From: Exobasidium rhododendri
Taxonomy: Eukaryota > Basidiomycota > Exobasidiomycetes > Exobasidiales > Exobasidiaceae
Direction: 5' to 3'
Assembly (NCBI GenBank): GCA_026210745.1
Contig: CP110632.1
Location: forward strand, 4,401,001-4,465,000
DNA length: 64,000 nucleotides
The notes under the pieces were generated by a model. That model made no database searches. It worked only from the letters and a program-made list of their open reading frames with translations, and was not told the origin of the DNA. Shown here one piece after another: positions 40,298 through 49,860 of the stretch. The translations under genes were made by a program, and so were the position numbers. The first letter of the stretch is position 1. Each line of letters begins with the position of its first letter.

Positions 40298-43211
40298 ATG
40301 ATCCAGCCAGGCTTTGCTCCTATCGGCTCTGGGACCTACAGCAATTCAATGAGCTATGGAGGGATCAACAACCAGTCCCTTCAATCACAGAATGGAGGAG
40401 CTCATCAAGAGGGTAATGGGGGCCAGAACGGCTCACAGCAACAGCAATCAGAGAGTGGGCAACTATCTCAGCAATCTCAGCAGCCTGAATACACTCTAGC
40501 TGGCGTATTGCACTTTCTTCAAACAGAATGGAGGCGTTATGAAAGGGATCGAAATGAGTGGGAAATTGAGAGGGCAGAAATGCGGGTAAGTAGCGAGGGC
40601 AAGGGGATGGAGGATGATGTTGATGGTGTGGCCTGATCGCACGACTTACACACATGTCTTTATCAGGCTCGAGTGGCGTTGCTTGAAGGAGAAAGGCGAA
40701 GTGTCGAGAATCTCAAGACAGATTTGATGCGTCGGGTGAAGATGCTCGAGTTTGCACTGCGACAAGAGAGGTGAGCGATACATGCTGATGAACGGTGATA
40801 GATACGAATAGTGATCGCAAGGCTAATGATAATGTCTTTGTCTCATGTCCAGGTCAAAGTATCTGGCTTCAGGCACAAGCGCTGCAACCCCTCACACTGG
40901 TTCTGTAGCACCTGCGAAAAATCCTGCCCTACAGAACCTGGAGAAGGCGTCAACGAGCAGTGGAAGGAGTTCACCTGCTCTCCACGACACAATCAGTGAA
41001 CCTGCACATCAGCGTTCGATCTCGACAATGTCGACTGCCACCTTCAACTCGAACAAGGGCACAATGAATGGATATACCATGGGAGGACCAGCAAGCACAC
41101 TGAGTACAACAGGTGCAATGCTGAGCCGACAATATACCAATACCAAGGACCCAAAGGCAAGAGCAAAGAGTCGCGAGTATCTGAAACAATGCCTTCAGGA
41201 GATTTCTTACCTCACAAGTGCTTCGTCGCTCAATCCCTTGCCGGATAGAGCTGCCTCTGGAGTGGTCGGAGGTGCGATAGGTCCTGCACGACCCAAGAAG
41301 ATCTTGTCAGACAATGTTCCATCGGCATTTGGAAGTGAAGCACCGAGCGCGATGACTTCCGGTGCCATGCGTAGACAACGCAGTCTGGAGGTCGGCAAGA
41401 GCGCTGGGAGCAAGAGTGTATCCACTGGCACGAGAGGCTTACAGCTCTTTGAAGAACCTTTGGTGGAACGAGATGAAGAGGGCACTTCCCTGCACGGCGA
41501 AGGGGATCATGAGGCGGTACCACTGGAAAGTCAAATGGGCATCATTGGCGACGAGACTGTCCAGGAGAGGAACGAGGAAGGACTTGCTCTTGATAGGGAC
41601 TCGCTGGCCATTGATAATCGCGACAGCAATCACAGCATGCACAGCCAGTCCTCCATCGACAGCGACCCTTTATCCGCCGGATCTTCGCAAACAGAGCAGA
41701 GCTCACACAATTCGATCGTTGATGACTTGCGAGCAAGAGAGAGCCTTGAGGATGACGATGAAAAGCAGCACGTCACTGCTATATTCCGACCTAGTGGTGG
41801 AAATATGCCCGACAACGATGACTGGGCCAAACTGAAAAGTGTGGGAATGCGAGAAAGAGAGAAAAGAGAAAGAGACCGTAGTCTGGGAGAGAAAGACGTG
41901 GACAATATGAAGGATGAACATGCGCAACTGCACTCTTCATCGGAGAGCTTGAACCAACTGATGCACGCAAACAGCGATCAAGGATTCAAGGGTGAAGAAG
42001 ACGACCTGGTGAACTTGACGATGAACAATGAAGGCGTTGACGATGAATCGAGTCAATCAGCAGCAGAATCAGCAGCAGCAGCAGCCGCTTCGGAAGGGCA
42101 GATGTGGAAGTCCAAGAGGGTTTTGCGTAGCCATTTGGATGCTGTACGAGCTGTCGTCTTTGATCACTTTGACCTCAGTCTTTACTCTGCCTCAGACGAC
42201 AACACTATCAAGTTCTGGAGGATCGATCCTGCTATGTTGAAGCAAACGATAGACAAGTTGGGTGTCGGACGGAATTCTACCGACTCGGATCCCATTCTCA
42301 CTTTGCGTGGCCATTCTGCCGCTGTGACGTGTCTTGCCATCTCCACAAGCAAGCGAAGACTTTACAGTGGCAGTGTTGATACGAGTATCCTGGTCTGGAG
42401 ACTGGTTGATGGTGACAAAACGGAAGCATATCCACCTTACGACCAGACGATGGAACTGACTAGATTGATAGGCCACACACAGGCGATCTGGGATGTATGC
42501 TTGTTGCCTACCAAGATGGATGGGGAGGGATTGCTAGCGAGCGCATCAGCCGATGGGACCGTCAAATTTTGGTCGGTCGTTGATGGGAATGATCAGAACA
42601 AGTTGCTTCTTAGTTTCGACTACTTTGGCATCGACCCGACGGAAGAGAAGGAGAGGGAGAAGGAGGATTTACTCCGAGAGAAGGGCAGCCTGCCGGTGCC
42701 GACTAGCATTGCAGCTTGCATGAGCGATTTGAGAAGGTGCGCCGTCAGTTTCAGCAATTCGATTGTGAAGTTGTTCGAAGTGGAGACGGGCAAGGAAGTG
42801 ATGCAAATTGCTAGTGATGAGCACTATGATGGAACAGAGGCAAGTCAGATCAATAAGGTGCTGAGTCACCCGACGCTGCCTATCCTCATCACTGGACACG
42901 AGAACAACTACATCAAGTTCTTTGACAGCAACACGGGCATCTGTACACTCTCCATGATTGCTCACTTGGATAGTGTGACTTGCTTGGACATCGATTCGAG
43001 TGGGTTGACGCTGGCATCTGGTGGCCATGACTGCTCTGTCCGATACTGGGATTACGACAATGAAAAGAATACGGCCGTCTGTGTTCAAGAAGTGACGGCG
43101 CATCGTAAGAAGAGTCTGAGCATGGAAGGTGTACTTCAAGTCAAATATCACCCGGCAGCTCCTTGGTTCTGCTCAGCGGGGGCAGATGGAGTCATTCGCA
43201 TCTACGGGTAG
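40298..43211 (+). CDS. Striatin family WD40 protein, STRIPAK scaffold
   Basis: Striatin homologue (PRO11/Far8 type), the scaffold and PP2A regulatory (B''') subunit of STRIPAK, which in fungi controls cell fusion, hyphal growth and development. Exons 40298-40585, 40667-40770 and 40853-43211 give 916 aa. The N-terminal striatin domain begins [20 protein letters not shown] at about residue 67 and continues as coiled coil through [14 protein letters not shown], ending at the exon 2-3 join. A long Ser-rich linker follows. From about residue 545 a WD40 propeller begins with [20 protein letters not shown] and includes [41 protein letters not shown] and [11 protein letters not shown]. The family-typical ending [13 protein letters not shown] is present. 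It pairs functionally with the SIKE-like protein at 14801-16460. Confidence 0.93.
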
Positions 43212-43992
43212 GGAGGAGCACTTCAAGCGAGGACACGCAATCGGGGAGAGAGTGGGGCAGAAGGAAGGTTTGTTTATCACAGCGATCAATCTCTGTTCTA
43301 CCCTTTCCTTGACTGCTGAGTCTGTCCCTCTAGAGATCGTCCTTCTGTCGTTCTTGTTCACACATAATAGCATGTTGCAATCGAATTTTAGTGAAAAGAT
43401 AGAATGGTACCTTGTACTTGAGACGCGAACGAGGAAGCAGCAAGGGTTGGAGTAGCAGTGCTATATAGTCGGGCTTTATTGCAGTGGCTGACTAGGCTTG
43501 ATTAAGAGGTAGCAGATTTGACTGTCTACATTGTCCAGGCAGTAGACCCAAGCAAAAAAAGAGACAAAAGAGATGGTGAACTGCAGCACCCAGGATTCCC
43601 GCGTGGTCCCCCACCGCAGTACTGACTAGGCGATACTGTGCTTGACTTCGCAGATCGGACGGGATGCGGTATTTTCACAGTTCTATGGCCGCAGATGTAA
43701 GATGAGCTACATTGCAAAGACAAGACTCGGTGTCGCTCATGGGACTTGATGAGAGGGCAGAGGAATGTAGTCAAAAGGGCTGAACAGATTAAAACAAGTC
43801 TTTTCAGGCATGCGAGACCGCGCGAAGGTGTCACTCCGTCGCATCGCTAGAATGAGCGGGGCAACGGGGAGGCACATGCGCATTTAATCGAGTGCATGGT
43901 ATATGAATGTGTGTAGAGAGTTTGGAAAGAAAGAAAGCTTGTCCCATCATTGAAGCTTTGTAAGTTGAACATGTCCGAGTGCTCACTACTCC
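43212..43992. other. Convergent intergenic region at edge of secreted-protein island
   Basis: 3' flanks of striatin and the first small secreted protein gene. ORFs of about 100 codons on both strands look random. No relic of the secreted family was found by eye. Confidence 0.5.
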
Positions 43993-44472
43993 TCATGACC
44001 TCTCCCTTCGATAGATGTCCAGATGAGCGACTTTGGTAGCGTCGAAAGTCGTCAAGCTCACGGAGGGGTCTATCTTACACCAATTCTGGTTTGTGTCGAG
44101 CCAGAAGCTAGTGCTTGCTCTTCCATCATTGAATACGAATTCGAACTTGAATTGCGAGTACCTTAGCTTTGATTTCGGTGATGCGTTCTTCCCGCCTGGC
44201 AGGACAGTGAATTCGATGAGGTCTCGACCGTACGAAAAGCCTAGATCGATCACTTGATTTCTTACTTTAAAGCTGCTCTTCCTCTGGTGGTAATTGCCCG
44301 GTGCGACATAGTCGTCTTTGTAAAGATTACTAATGAGCAATTGCCAGTGCTTCCCGGCCCCAGTCTCGTTCTCTGGTGTCTCTTCGAATATCTTGCACAC
44401 ATTAGCGTTGCCAGTGAAGGTGGAAGCGAGAGTCGAGATGAAGAAGAGGGGTAGGATGAGAAGAGACTTCAT
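43993..44472 (-). CDS. Small secreted protein, family S member 1
   Basis: Secreted protein of 159 aa, intronless. The signal peptide is MKSLLILPLFFISTLASTF with cleavage near TFTGNA. The mature protein has only two cysteines, in NVCKIF near the N-terminus and NWCKID near the C-terminus, which could pair. The conserved core contains TPENETGAGKHWQ, VRNQVIDLGFSYGRDLIEF, LRYSQFKFEFVFNDG, STSFWLDT and TFDATKVAHLDIYRRE. Spacing and residue pattern suggest a small beta-sandwich; this is inference. Member 2 next to it is the closest copy, with TPENETGAGKHWQ identical. No known family was recognised. A TATAAAGG box lies at 44564-44571, about 92 bp upstream of the ATG. Confidence 0.8.
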   Translation of the reverse strand: MKSLLILPLFFISTLASTFTGNANVCKIFEETPENETGAGKHWQLLISNLYKDDYVAPGNYHQRKSSFKVRNQVIDLGFSYGRDLIEFTVLPGGKNASPKSKLRYSQFKFEFVFNDGRASTSFWLDTNQNWCKIDPSVSLTTFDATKVAHLDIYRRERS

Positions 44473-44902
44473 TGCTGATGTGGTTGACTGGTAAGTACTG
44501 TAAAGTATGTAGTTTCCGGTGGAGGGAGGGGGCGCTGGAAGTGATCAAATCTTACCCAGGCTTCCTTTATACGTTGTCATCCATCCCGGGGAGGGCAAGT
44601 CGGAGCATGAACGAGAGGTGTGATATTCACCGCTGTTCCGCGCCGCCCTTTAAGTGCTGATATGCTCAGATCTTTCCACCGAAGCAGTAATATTCCGAGG
44701 CATAGCGGACCACAAGGAAGAAGAACAAGAGCGTGTGCACAAAAGGGGGATTCTCTCACGCCTTGTAGGGTTAGTGAGGGTCCGCATAGAGATTCGAAGG
44801 TAAATTGGTGCATTGCAATGGGAAAGGCCTGTACATGATTCGAAGACTCCTTATAGACGAAGAAGTCACAACCTATGATCTCATTATGTTCACGAATGGT
44901 AA
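44473..44902 (-). promoter_or_regulatory. Upstream region of family S member 1 with elements shared with member 2
   Basis: Holds the promoter of member 1. Three blocks recur in the same order and orientation upstream of member 2. They are a TATA box (44564-44571), a GC-rich block CGCTGTTCCGCGCCGC (44631-44646) and GCGTGTGCACAAAAGGGGG with a following TCTCTCAC (44731-44759). The matching sites before member 2 are 45492-45499, 45579-45594 and 45699-45725. Confidence 0.65.
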
Positions 44903-45391
44903 TCACCTCTCCCTTCGATAGATATCCACCTGGGCGACTTTGGTAGCGTCGAAAGACTTCAAGGTCAGAGAAGGATCCACTTTGCACCAACTTTGATCGG
45001 TGTCGAGCCAGAAGCTCGTACTGGCGTCTCCATTGTTGTAGACGAAAGTGTACTTGTATTGCGAGTATCTTAAGTTCTTCCTGCTCAAGTGACCTTCTCC
45101 GCTTGGAAAGACAGTAAGTTCAATGAGATTCCGCCCGTAAGCGTATCCCAAATCGACGGCTTGATTTCTTACTTGCAGACGATTCACCCTGGCATGATAA
45201 TCACCCTTGGCAACTTTGTCGTCTTTTGGGAGATTGCTGATGAGCTTTTGCCAGTGCTTACCGGCACCAGTCTCGTTCTCTGGCGTCTTCTCATACACCC
45301 TGCAGGGAGTTGCAACCTTTTCAGCTTGAGCAGATCGAATTAGTGCAAGGACCAAGATTGCAAACACAGTAGTCAAGGCAAAAGACTTCAT
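44903..45391 (-). CDS. Small secreted protein, family S member 2
   Basis: Secreted protein of 162 aa, intronless. The signal peptide is MKSFALTTVFAILVLALIRS, with cleavage near SAQAEK. Two cysteines (TPCRVY and SWCKVD) match member 1. Conserved core: TPENETGAGKHWQKLISNL, VRNQAVDLGYAYGRNLIEL, LRYSQYKYTFVYNNGDAS, SFWLDTDQSW and KSFDATKVAQVDIYRRER. It is the closest paralogue of member 1, and both end at the same point, right after YRRER(S). Tandem orientation and shared upstream blocks point to recent duplication including the promoter. Function unknown; a secreted effector is plausible but untested. Confidence 0.8.
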   Translation of the reverse strand: MKSFALTTVFAILVLALIRSAQAEKVATPCRVYEKTPENETGAGKHWQKLISNLPKDDKVAKGDYHARVNRLQVRNQAVDLGYAYGRNLIELTVFPSGEGHLSRKNLRYSQYKYTFVYNNGDASTSFWLDTDQSWCKVDPSLTLKSFDATKVAQVDIYRRER

Positions 45392-45786
45392 GGTTGGATG
45401 AAGCGACTGTAGATGGGTAGATTTGGGTTATCGTTTACTGAGAAAAGTCTTGGGGGAGAGAGGTACCATCATCCAACGTCGATCAAGCTCTCCCTTATAT
45501 GCATGTAGTCACTTGCGAGAAAGATAGAGAAAGTTGCCATTTGGAAGCCAGAGCGTTTGAGAAAGGAGCGACAATCAGCGCTATTCCGCGCCGCTTGTTG
45601 AAACGTTCGAATATATCGCAAAGAAAGTGGCATTGATGCGCTTTCACTTGCTTAGCAGAAAGCAGTGTCACTCCGACGGGACGTGGACTCCTTTCTCAGC
45701 GTGTGCGCAAGGAGGGGGCTCTCACATGTAGTTAGTAGTGCACGGATAGCGTGCCTGCGTTTCTTTTGCTCGCACTGGAGTGACTC
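45392..45786 (-). promoter_or_regulatory. Upstream region of family S member 2
   Basis: Contains TATAAGGG at 45492-45499 (about 100 bp before the ATG), the GC-rich block CGCTATTCCGCGCCGC at 45579-45594, and GCGTGTGCGCAAGGAGGGGG plus CTCTCAC at 45699-45725. These are the counterparts of the blocks before member 1. Confidence 0.65.
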
Positions 45787-46293
45787 TCAATACACCTTGA
45801 CAGGGTAGTACTCCCTTCTATAGACGTCGACGCGAGCGACCTTACTTGCATCGAAAGACTTGATCGCTTTCGATGGGTCGATGTCACAGAATAGGACCGA
45901 CGTATCGAGCCACAGACTGACGCTCGGTCTCCTATCGCTGAATACGAAGGTATACTTGAATTGTGACCATTGGAGCCGTTTTCTGGTGTACAGCGACTCT
46001 CCTGCAGGCTTCGCGGAGCATTCTATGATATCATGACCATAGGCGAAGGAGATGGCAACATTGTCCTTCCTGATCCTCTGTGTACGACTTTGCCAATGTA
46101 TACCTCCCGTGTTGATGCTGTCATCGTCGCGCAGAAACATGCTGATCGGCGACCAGTACATCCCACTCTTCCTATCCTGCCCTTTCGGATCGCTGAATAA
46201 CCTGCATATGTTGCCGCTTTGAACGGGGACGCAGAATAGTATGAGCGAGAGAAGGCAAACGAACAGCGTCTGCCCAAGCAAAGTGCTCATCAT
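45787..46293 (-). CDS. Small secreted protein, family S member 3
   Basis: Secreted protein of 168 aa, intronless. The signal peptide is MMSTLLGQTLFVCLLSLILF with cleavage near VQSGN. The family pattern is clear: NICRLF, YWSPISMFLRDDDS, ISFAYGHDIIECS, LQWSQFKYTFVFSDRRPSVS, LWLDTSVLFCDIDP and KSFDASKVARVDVYRREY. It has a third cysteine (IIECS) besides the two family cysteines, and lacks the N-E-T-G-A-G-K-H stretch of members 1 and 2. Two Met codons open the ORF; either could start. The C-terminus is extended by a few residues past YRRE. Function unknown. Confidence 0.78.
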   Translation of the reverse strand: MMSTLLGQTLFVCLLSLILFCVPVQSGNICRLFSDPKGQDRKSGMYWSPISMFLRDDDSINTGGIHWQSRTQRIRKDNVAISFAYGHDIIECSAKPAGESLYTRKRLQWSQFKYTFVFSDRRPSVSLWLDTSVLFCDIDPSKAIKSFDASKVARVDVYRREYYPVKVY

Positions 46294-46834
46294 TGCGAAT
46301 CTTTCCTCTGTGCTATGACTTGGGCGGACGTAAGAGACAGATTAGGGATGGCTGATGGCCAGTGAGGCAAGCTCCAGGCCGAGTGTAGTCAACAGTGGTT
46401 GTATATCGCCATCAGAGACAAATGGAGAGTGAGTCAAAGAAAGCTTTTGGGAGTCAGCCGAAAAGAGAGAGGTAGCGAGCGTCCCACGAAACAACAAGGC
46501 AGCATTGTTCAGACGGAGCAAATCAATGTTGCGTCGCAGTGCGCTTTCCGATCGTACATAGATCATGTCCCAGCGAGCGGGGCTGAATTGAGAAATGCCG
46601 CGGGACTGATGCTCAAGGGGTCCTCGTTACTAAATGCACCGGTAAAGACAGGAGACTGGGCGTCGGAATAGGGGCAGGATCATGGGAGCAAGGAAGGTGT
46701 CTGCACGCCCTCGAAGGCAGCCCACAACTTGTTTAAAGATTGCAACAGGCAAGCGATGGCGTCACCCGAGGAAGAATGAATTGAAGAGGAATAAAGTGAT
46801 GGAGCAGGACAGGGTATTGGGACACGCAAGATGG
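46294..46834. other. Intergenic region between family S members 3 and 4
   Basis: Promoter of member 3 and 3' flank of member 4. The GC-rich block shared by members 1 and 2 is not seen in recognisable form. No other gene was found. Confidence 0.45.
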
Positions 46835-47347
46835 TCATGTTGACATTCCAGTCATGCTGACGACTCTTCTGTAAACTTGGACTCGATCGACTTTGTTCGC
46901 ATCGAATGACTTGAGCTGTGTAGCTGGATTGATGCTGCACCACTTGGTTGCCGTATCCAGCCAGAAACTGATACTCGGTCTCTTGTCGTTGAAGATGTAG
47001 GTGTACTTGAATTGTGTCCACTTGAGCGGCTCCTTCGAAAGACTGCCACTTTCAGCTGACTCCACCGTGTTCTGTATGATGACAGGAGAATAGAGAAAGC
47101 CAATCTTGACATTTTGTTCATTCAACGTGCATTCACGATGTTGTACGTGAAGGCCGCCTAATGCGACTGTATCGTCTTTGCGCTGAAAGGTCTCAAGGAT
47201 CTTGAAGTACATGCCAGAACTCTCTTCTTGCTCAGGCGTCAAATTGTATACTCGACACTGATTGGCATCCTCCTTTGCAGGAGCGGAGAGCACGCTGCAT
47301 ATAAAGGAAGAAAGGAGTAGGGTTAGTGTGGGCAAGAGAAGCTTCAT
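46835..47347 (-). CDS. Small secreted protein, family S member 4
   Basis: Secreted protein of 170 aa, intronless. The signal peptide is MKLLLPTLTLLLSSFICSVL with cleavage near LSAPA. Family landmarks are NQCRVYNLTPEQEESSGMYF, RKDDTVALGGLH, LKWTQFKYTYIFNDKRPSIS, FWLDTATKWCSINP and KSFDANKVDRVQVYRR. The middle YGRDLIE motif is replaced by YSPVIIQ. A third cysteine (RECTLN) is present. It ends in a Ser/Met/Thr tail beyond YRR. It is more diverged than members 1 and 2, closer to member 3 around FND(K/R)RPS. Function unknown. Confidence 0.78.
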   Translation of the reverse strand: MKLLLPTLTLLLSSFICSVLSAPAKEDANQCRVYNLTPEQEESSGMYFKILETFQRKDDTVALGGLHVQHRECTLNEQNVKIGFLYSPVIIQNTVESAESGSLSKEPLKWTQFKYTYIFNDKRPSISFWLDTATKWCSINPATQLKSFDANKVDRVQVYRRVVSMTGMST

Positions 47348-47938
47348 CGTGTGGTCGATATCTGCAGTAGGTCACTGTAATTCGTAGGCGATTGGCAAGA
47401 TGGAGGAGTGGAGACACCGGATAGGAGACTCTATCGTCACCTTTAAGTAGCGTGAACGTCGTGTCAGAGTAGAAGAGTAGAAGAGCGCTTCGTCGCACGC
47501 ATCCTCTCTGCACACCAACTTTGCAATAGGTGTGCCTGCCCCGTCATGGAGCTGGGCTGAAATTACCGAGATAATCCTTGAAGTGCGGAGTTGATGGCGG
47601 GGAGGCCACCGTGCTTCCGAGAGCGGACGGAAGCTCTACCATGAATATTGTTAGATGAACAGCCATGATAGAGCAATATGAACGACATAGATTGCCCTTC
47701 GGCAGCATTTGACGGTCAGCATGGTCGTCAAGGTGGCAAACACTGACAAAATTATTCCTCTGGGGAGGGCCTAGGAAGATCAGAACGCGCTTCAATTAAA
47801 GTGGCTCAAGAGCGAACTAAAAATATCGACTGAGGATTTGGAAGTGGAGTTGGAATGAAGGGCAGGCATCAGGTTTCACTCTATTCGATGAGCATCACAT
47901 CTTCACATTCGTCGCCTTCTGACTCTTAGCATGGCTTA
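47348..47938. promoter_or_regulatory. Bidirectional promoter region, family S member 4 / RING protein
   Basis: A 591-bp gap between divergent starts. A TTAAAGG sequence about 95 bp before the member 4 ATG occupies the position of the TATA boxes of members 1 and 2. No gene was recognised. Confidence 0.4.
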
Positions 47939-49402
47939 ATGTCCCTGCATCCAGCTGTTGTCCCAGCTATACGGAAACAGAATGAGAGCTCTGATCGAGC
48001 AGACTCAGAAGACCTTTCTCGAGCTATCGTCGCAGCGACGCCGAGTGGAAAGCAGCGGCATGGCGAGAAGAGTCGACTTCAGGAGCGAGAAGGCGACGCC
48101 GACTGTGAAGATGAAGGTGAAAGTTGTCTGATATGTCTGGGAGAGATTATCGATCGTACCGTCCTTCCAAAATGCCTGCACTCGCTCTTCTGCTTCGATT
48201 GTATCCTTCGATGGATTGGCATTCACAGGCGCTGTCCTCTTTGTTCTACGTCAATAGAGGGATACGTCATTCATTCGATTCGCAGTGATGTGGATTACAT
48301 TCGGCACTACTTGCCGTCATTAGCAACAACGAACGATGCAAATGAAAGCGATGGGCTATTCGACCCTTTGCGGCTGCAAGCTGACCTGTCACAGACAGAA
48401 GCAAGGAGGATCAGAAGGCAACTGCAGCAAAGGGTAGGCAGAGACCAGTCTACGCGACAATCGAGATCGTCATCACACTCACTTAATGGCACAGAAACTT
48501 CAGTAAGACCTCGTGCTTCCACTTCGAGAAGCATGGAGTGGGGAGAAAGAAGAGTGGAAGAGAGACAGAGAGACGCTATTGCCAATTGGGATGAGCGTCT
48601 TGCCTTTCGAAGACGAGTGTACCGAGAAAGGCTGTACTGTCTGCATGTTGGTAGCAACAAGACGTCAAAGCTCAGCCCGCCACCATCTCCGTCGACGATT
48701 GCCACCTCCACGACTGTCGAGTCGATGCTGCTGACCTTTATTCGTCGAGAACTACTCGCTTACCCTCTCACCAATGATGTCGATTTTCTATCAAGGTATA
48801 CTATCAACGTGCTCAAAACATTCGACTGCAAGAGTTCGGAAGCCGTAGATCTGATTGCAGAATTTGTCGGGGCGAGTGGTGCTGAGCATTATTGCCATGA
48901 GATCTACTCATTTAGTCGATTCGTAGGAGAAGGAAGCATTCAAGCAGCAAGTGGAAAACAGAGAGACAAAGTCAAGGCATTCGATAAATGGGCTCAGTAC
49001 GAGCGGAGTAATGCGAGATTGAGGAACAATTACCAAAAGAATAGAGAACCAGATAAAGGAGAGTACTCATTACAGCCGGATGCGATTGCGTCCACTGCTG
49101 CACCTACAGAAAAGGAGCAAGAATGCGAATCCGCTGCGCTGCGGACTACGGTGATCAAGTCTCGAGAAAGCCTCTTGCAAAGGCTGGAGGGAGAGATGAG
49201 ATCAGCGAGAGATGCGGCACATCCTTCAAGGGACGTCGTTACACAAGGAGATAAGCAGATCAATGGCGACGGAAATAACAGTGACCTACCCTTTCTTGAG
49301 AGAGAATATAACTTGAAAGAAAAGCTACTACTCAAGAGGCGAGAAGCACACCTGAAAGAGAAAGCCAAGCAACATCTGAGGATGAAAAGGCGGAAGGCTT
49401 GA
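47939..49402 (+). CDS. TOPORS-like RING-finger E3 ligase
   Basis: Probable E3 ubiquitin ligase with a C3HC4 RING, similar in architecture to TOPORS. Single exon, 487 aa. The RING lies at about residues 63-101: CLICLGEI, then CLHSLFCFDCILRWI and CPLC, followed at once by EGYVIHSIRSDVDYIRHYLP, the extension typical of the TOPORS/fungal group. An Arg-rich stretch comes next. A second conserved region at about residues 270-330 has LLTFIRRELLAYPLTNDVDF and HYCHEIYSFSRFV, which match the region after the RING in TOPORS. The C-terminus is a Lys/Arg/Glu helix ending KRRKA, a likely nuclear signal. It interrupts the secreted-protein island; no functional tie is evident. Confidence 0.78.
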   Translation: MSLHPAVVPAIRKQNESSDRADSEDLSRAIVAATPSGKQRHGEKSRLQEREGDADCEDEGESCLICLGEIIDRTVLPKCLHSLFCFDCILRWIGIHRRCPLCSTSIEGYVIHSIRSDVDYIRHYLPSLATTNDANESDGLFDPLRLQADLSQTEARRIRRQLQQRVGRDQSTRQSRSSSHSLNGTETSVRPRASTSRSMEWGERRVEERQRDAIANWDERLAFRRRVYRERLYCLHVGSNKTSKLSPPPSPSTIATSTTVESMLLTFIRRELLAYPLTNDVDFLSRYTINVLKTFDCKSSEAVDLIAEFVGASGAEHYCHEIYSFSRFVGEGSIQAASGKQRDKVKAFDKWAQYERSNARLRNNYQKNREPDKGEYSLQPDAIASTAAPTEKEQECESAALRTTVIKSRESLLQRLEGEMRSARDAAHPSRDVVTQGDKQINGDGNNSDLPFLEREYNLKEKLLLKRREAHLKEKAKQHLRMKRRKA

Positions 49403-49860
49403 TGTCACAGCAAAGTCGTGCTGCCAAGAAATTACGTCTTATAAGGAGGCGGTGTTCCATCTTACCATCATGATCTCCTCTTACGGCGCCGTAAAAGGGG
49501 ATCTTGAGTGAGAACACATGGCGATGGCAGTTCAAAGCACCAGCAGTGTGCGGTCGAAGGGGATATCACGTTGCAACTGTGTTTACCTTGGCCGACATGG
49601 AAAAGCTGACAGGGGCTTTCCCAGCCGTGTCTATCGTTGGCTTGAAGCCACTTCCGCTTCTTGAAACGGAGCCGCAAGCGCCCAGCGTTGACAGGTGTTG
49701 ATCACTTTAGATCAGCTCAGATCTGACAACGTCGATACGATTGCAGTTCTCGGCCATTGAGATGTCCTGCTGTCTATAAATGCCGTCTATCTTTGACGAG
49801 AAGATTTTCACCTTCTGTACTTCTTCCTTCACCTGCACCCATCCCTTACCTTCGGACGTG
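49403..49860. other. Intergenic region upstream of family S member 5
   Basis: Holds the 3' flank of the RING gene and the promoter of member 5. A CTATAAATG sequence near 49772-49780, about 85 bp before the ATG at 49861, looks like a TATA box. No other gene was recognised. Confidence 0.5.

Noticed and set aside
43212-43992. Hidden additional family S gene in the gap beside member 1
   Set aside because: No WLDT, YRRE or signal-peptide pattern found in any frame by eye.
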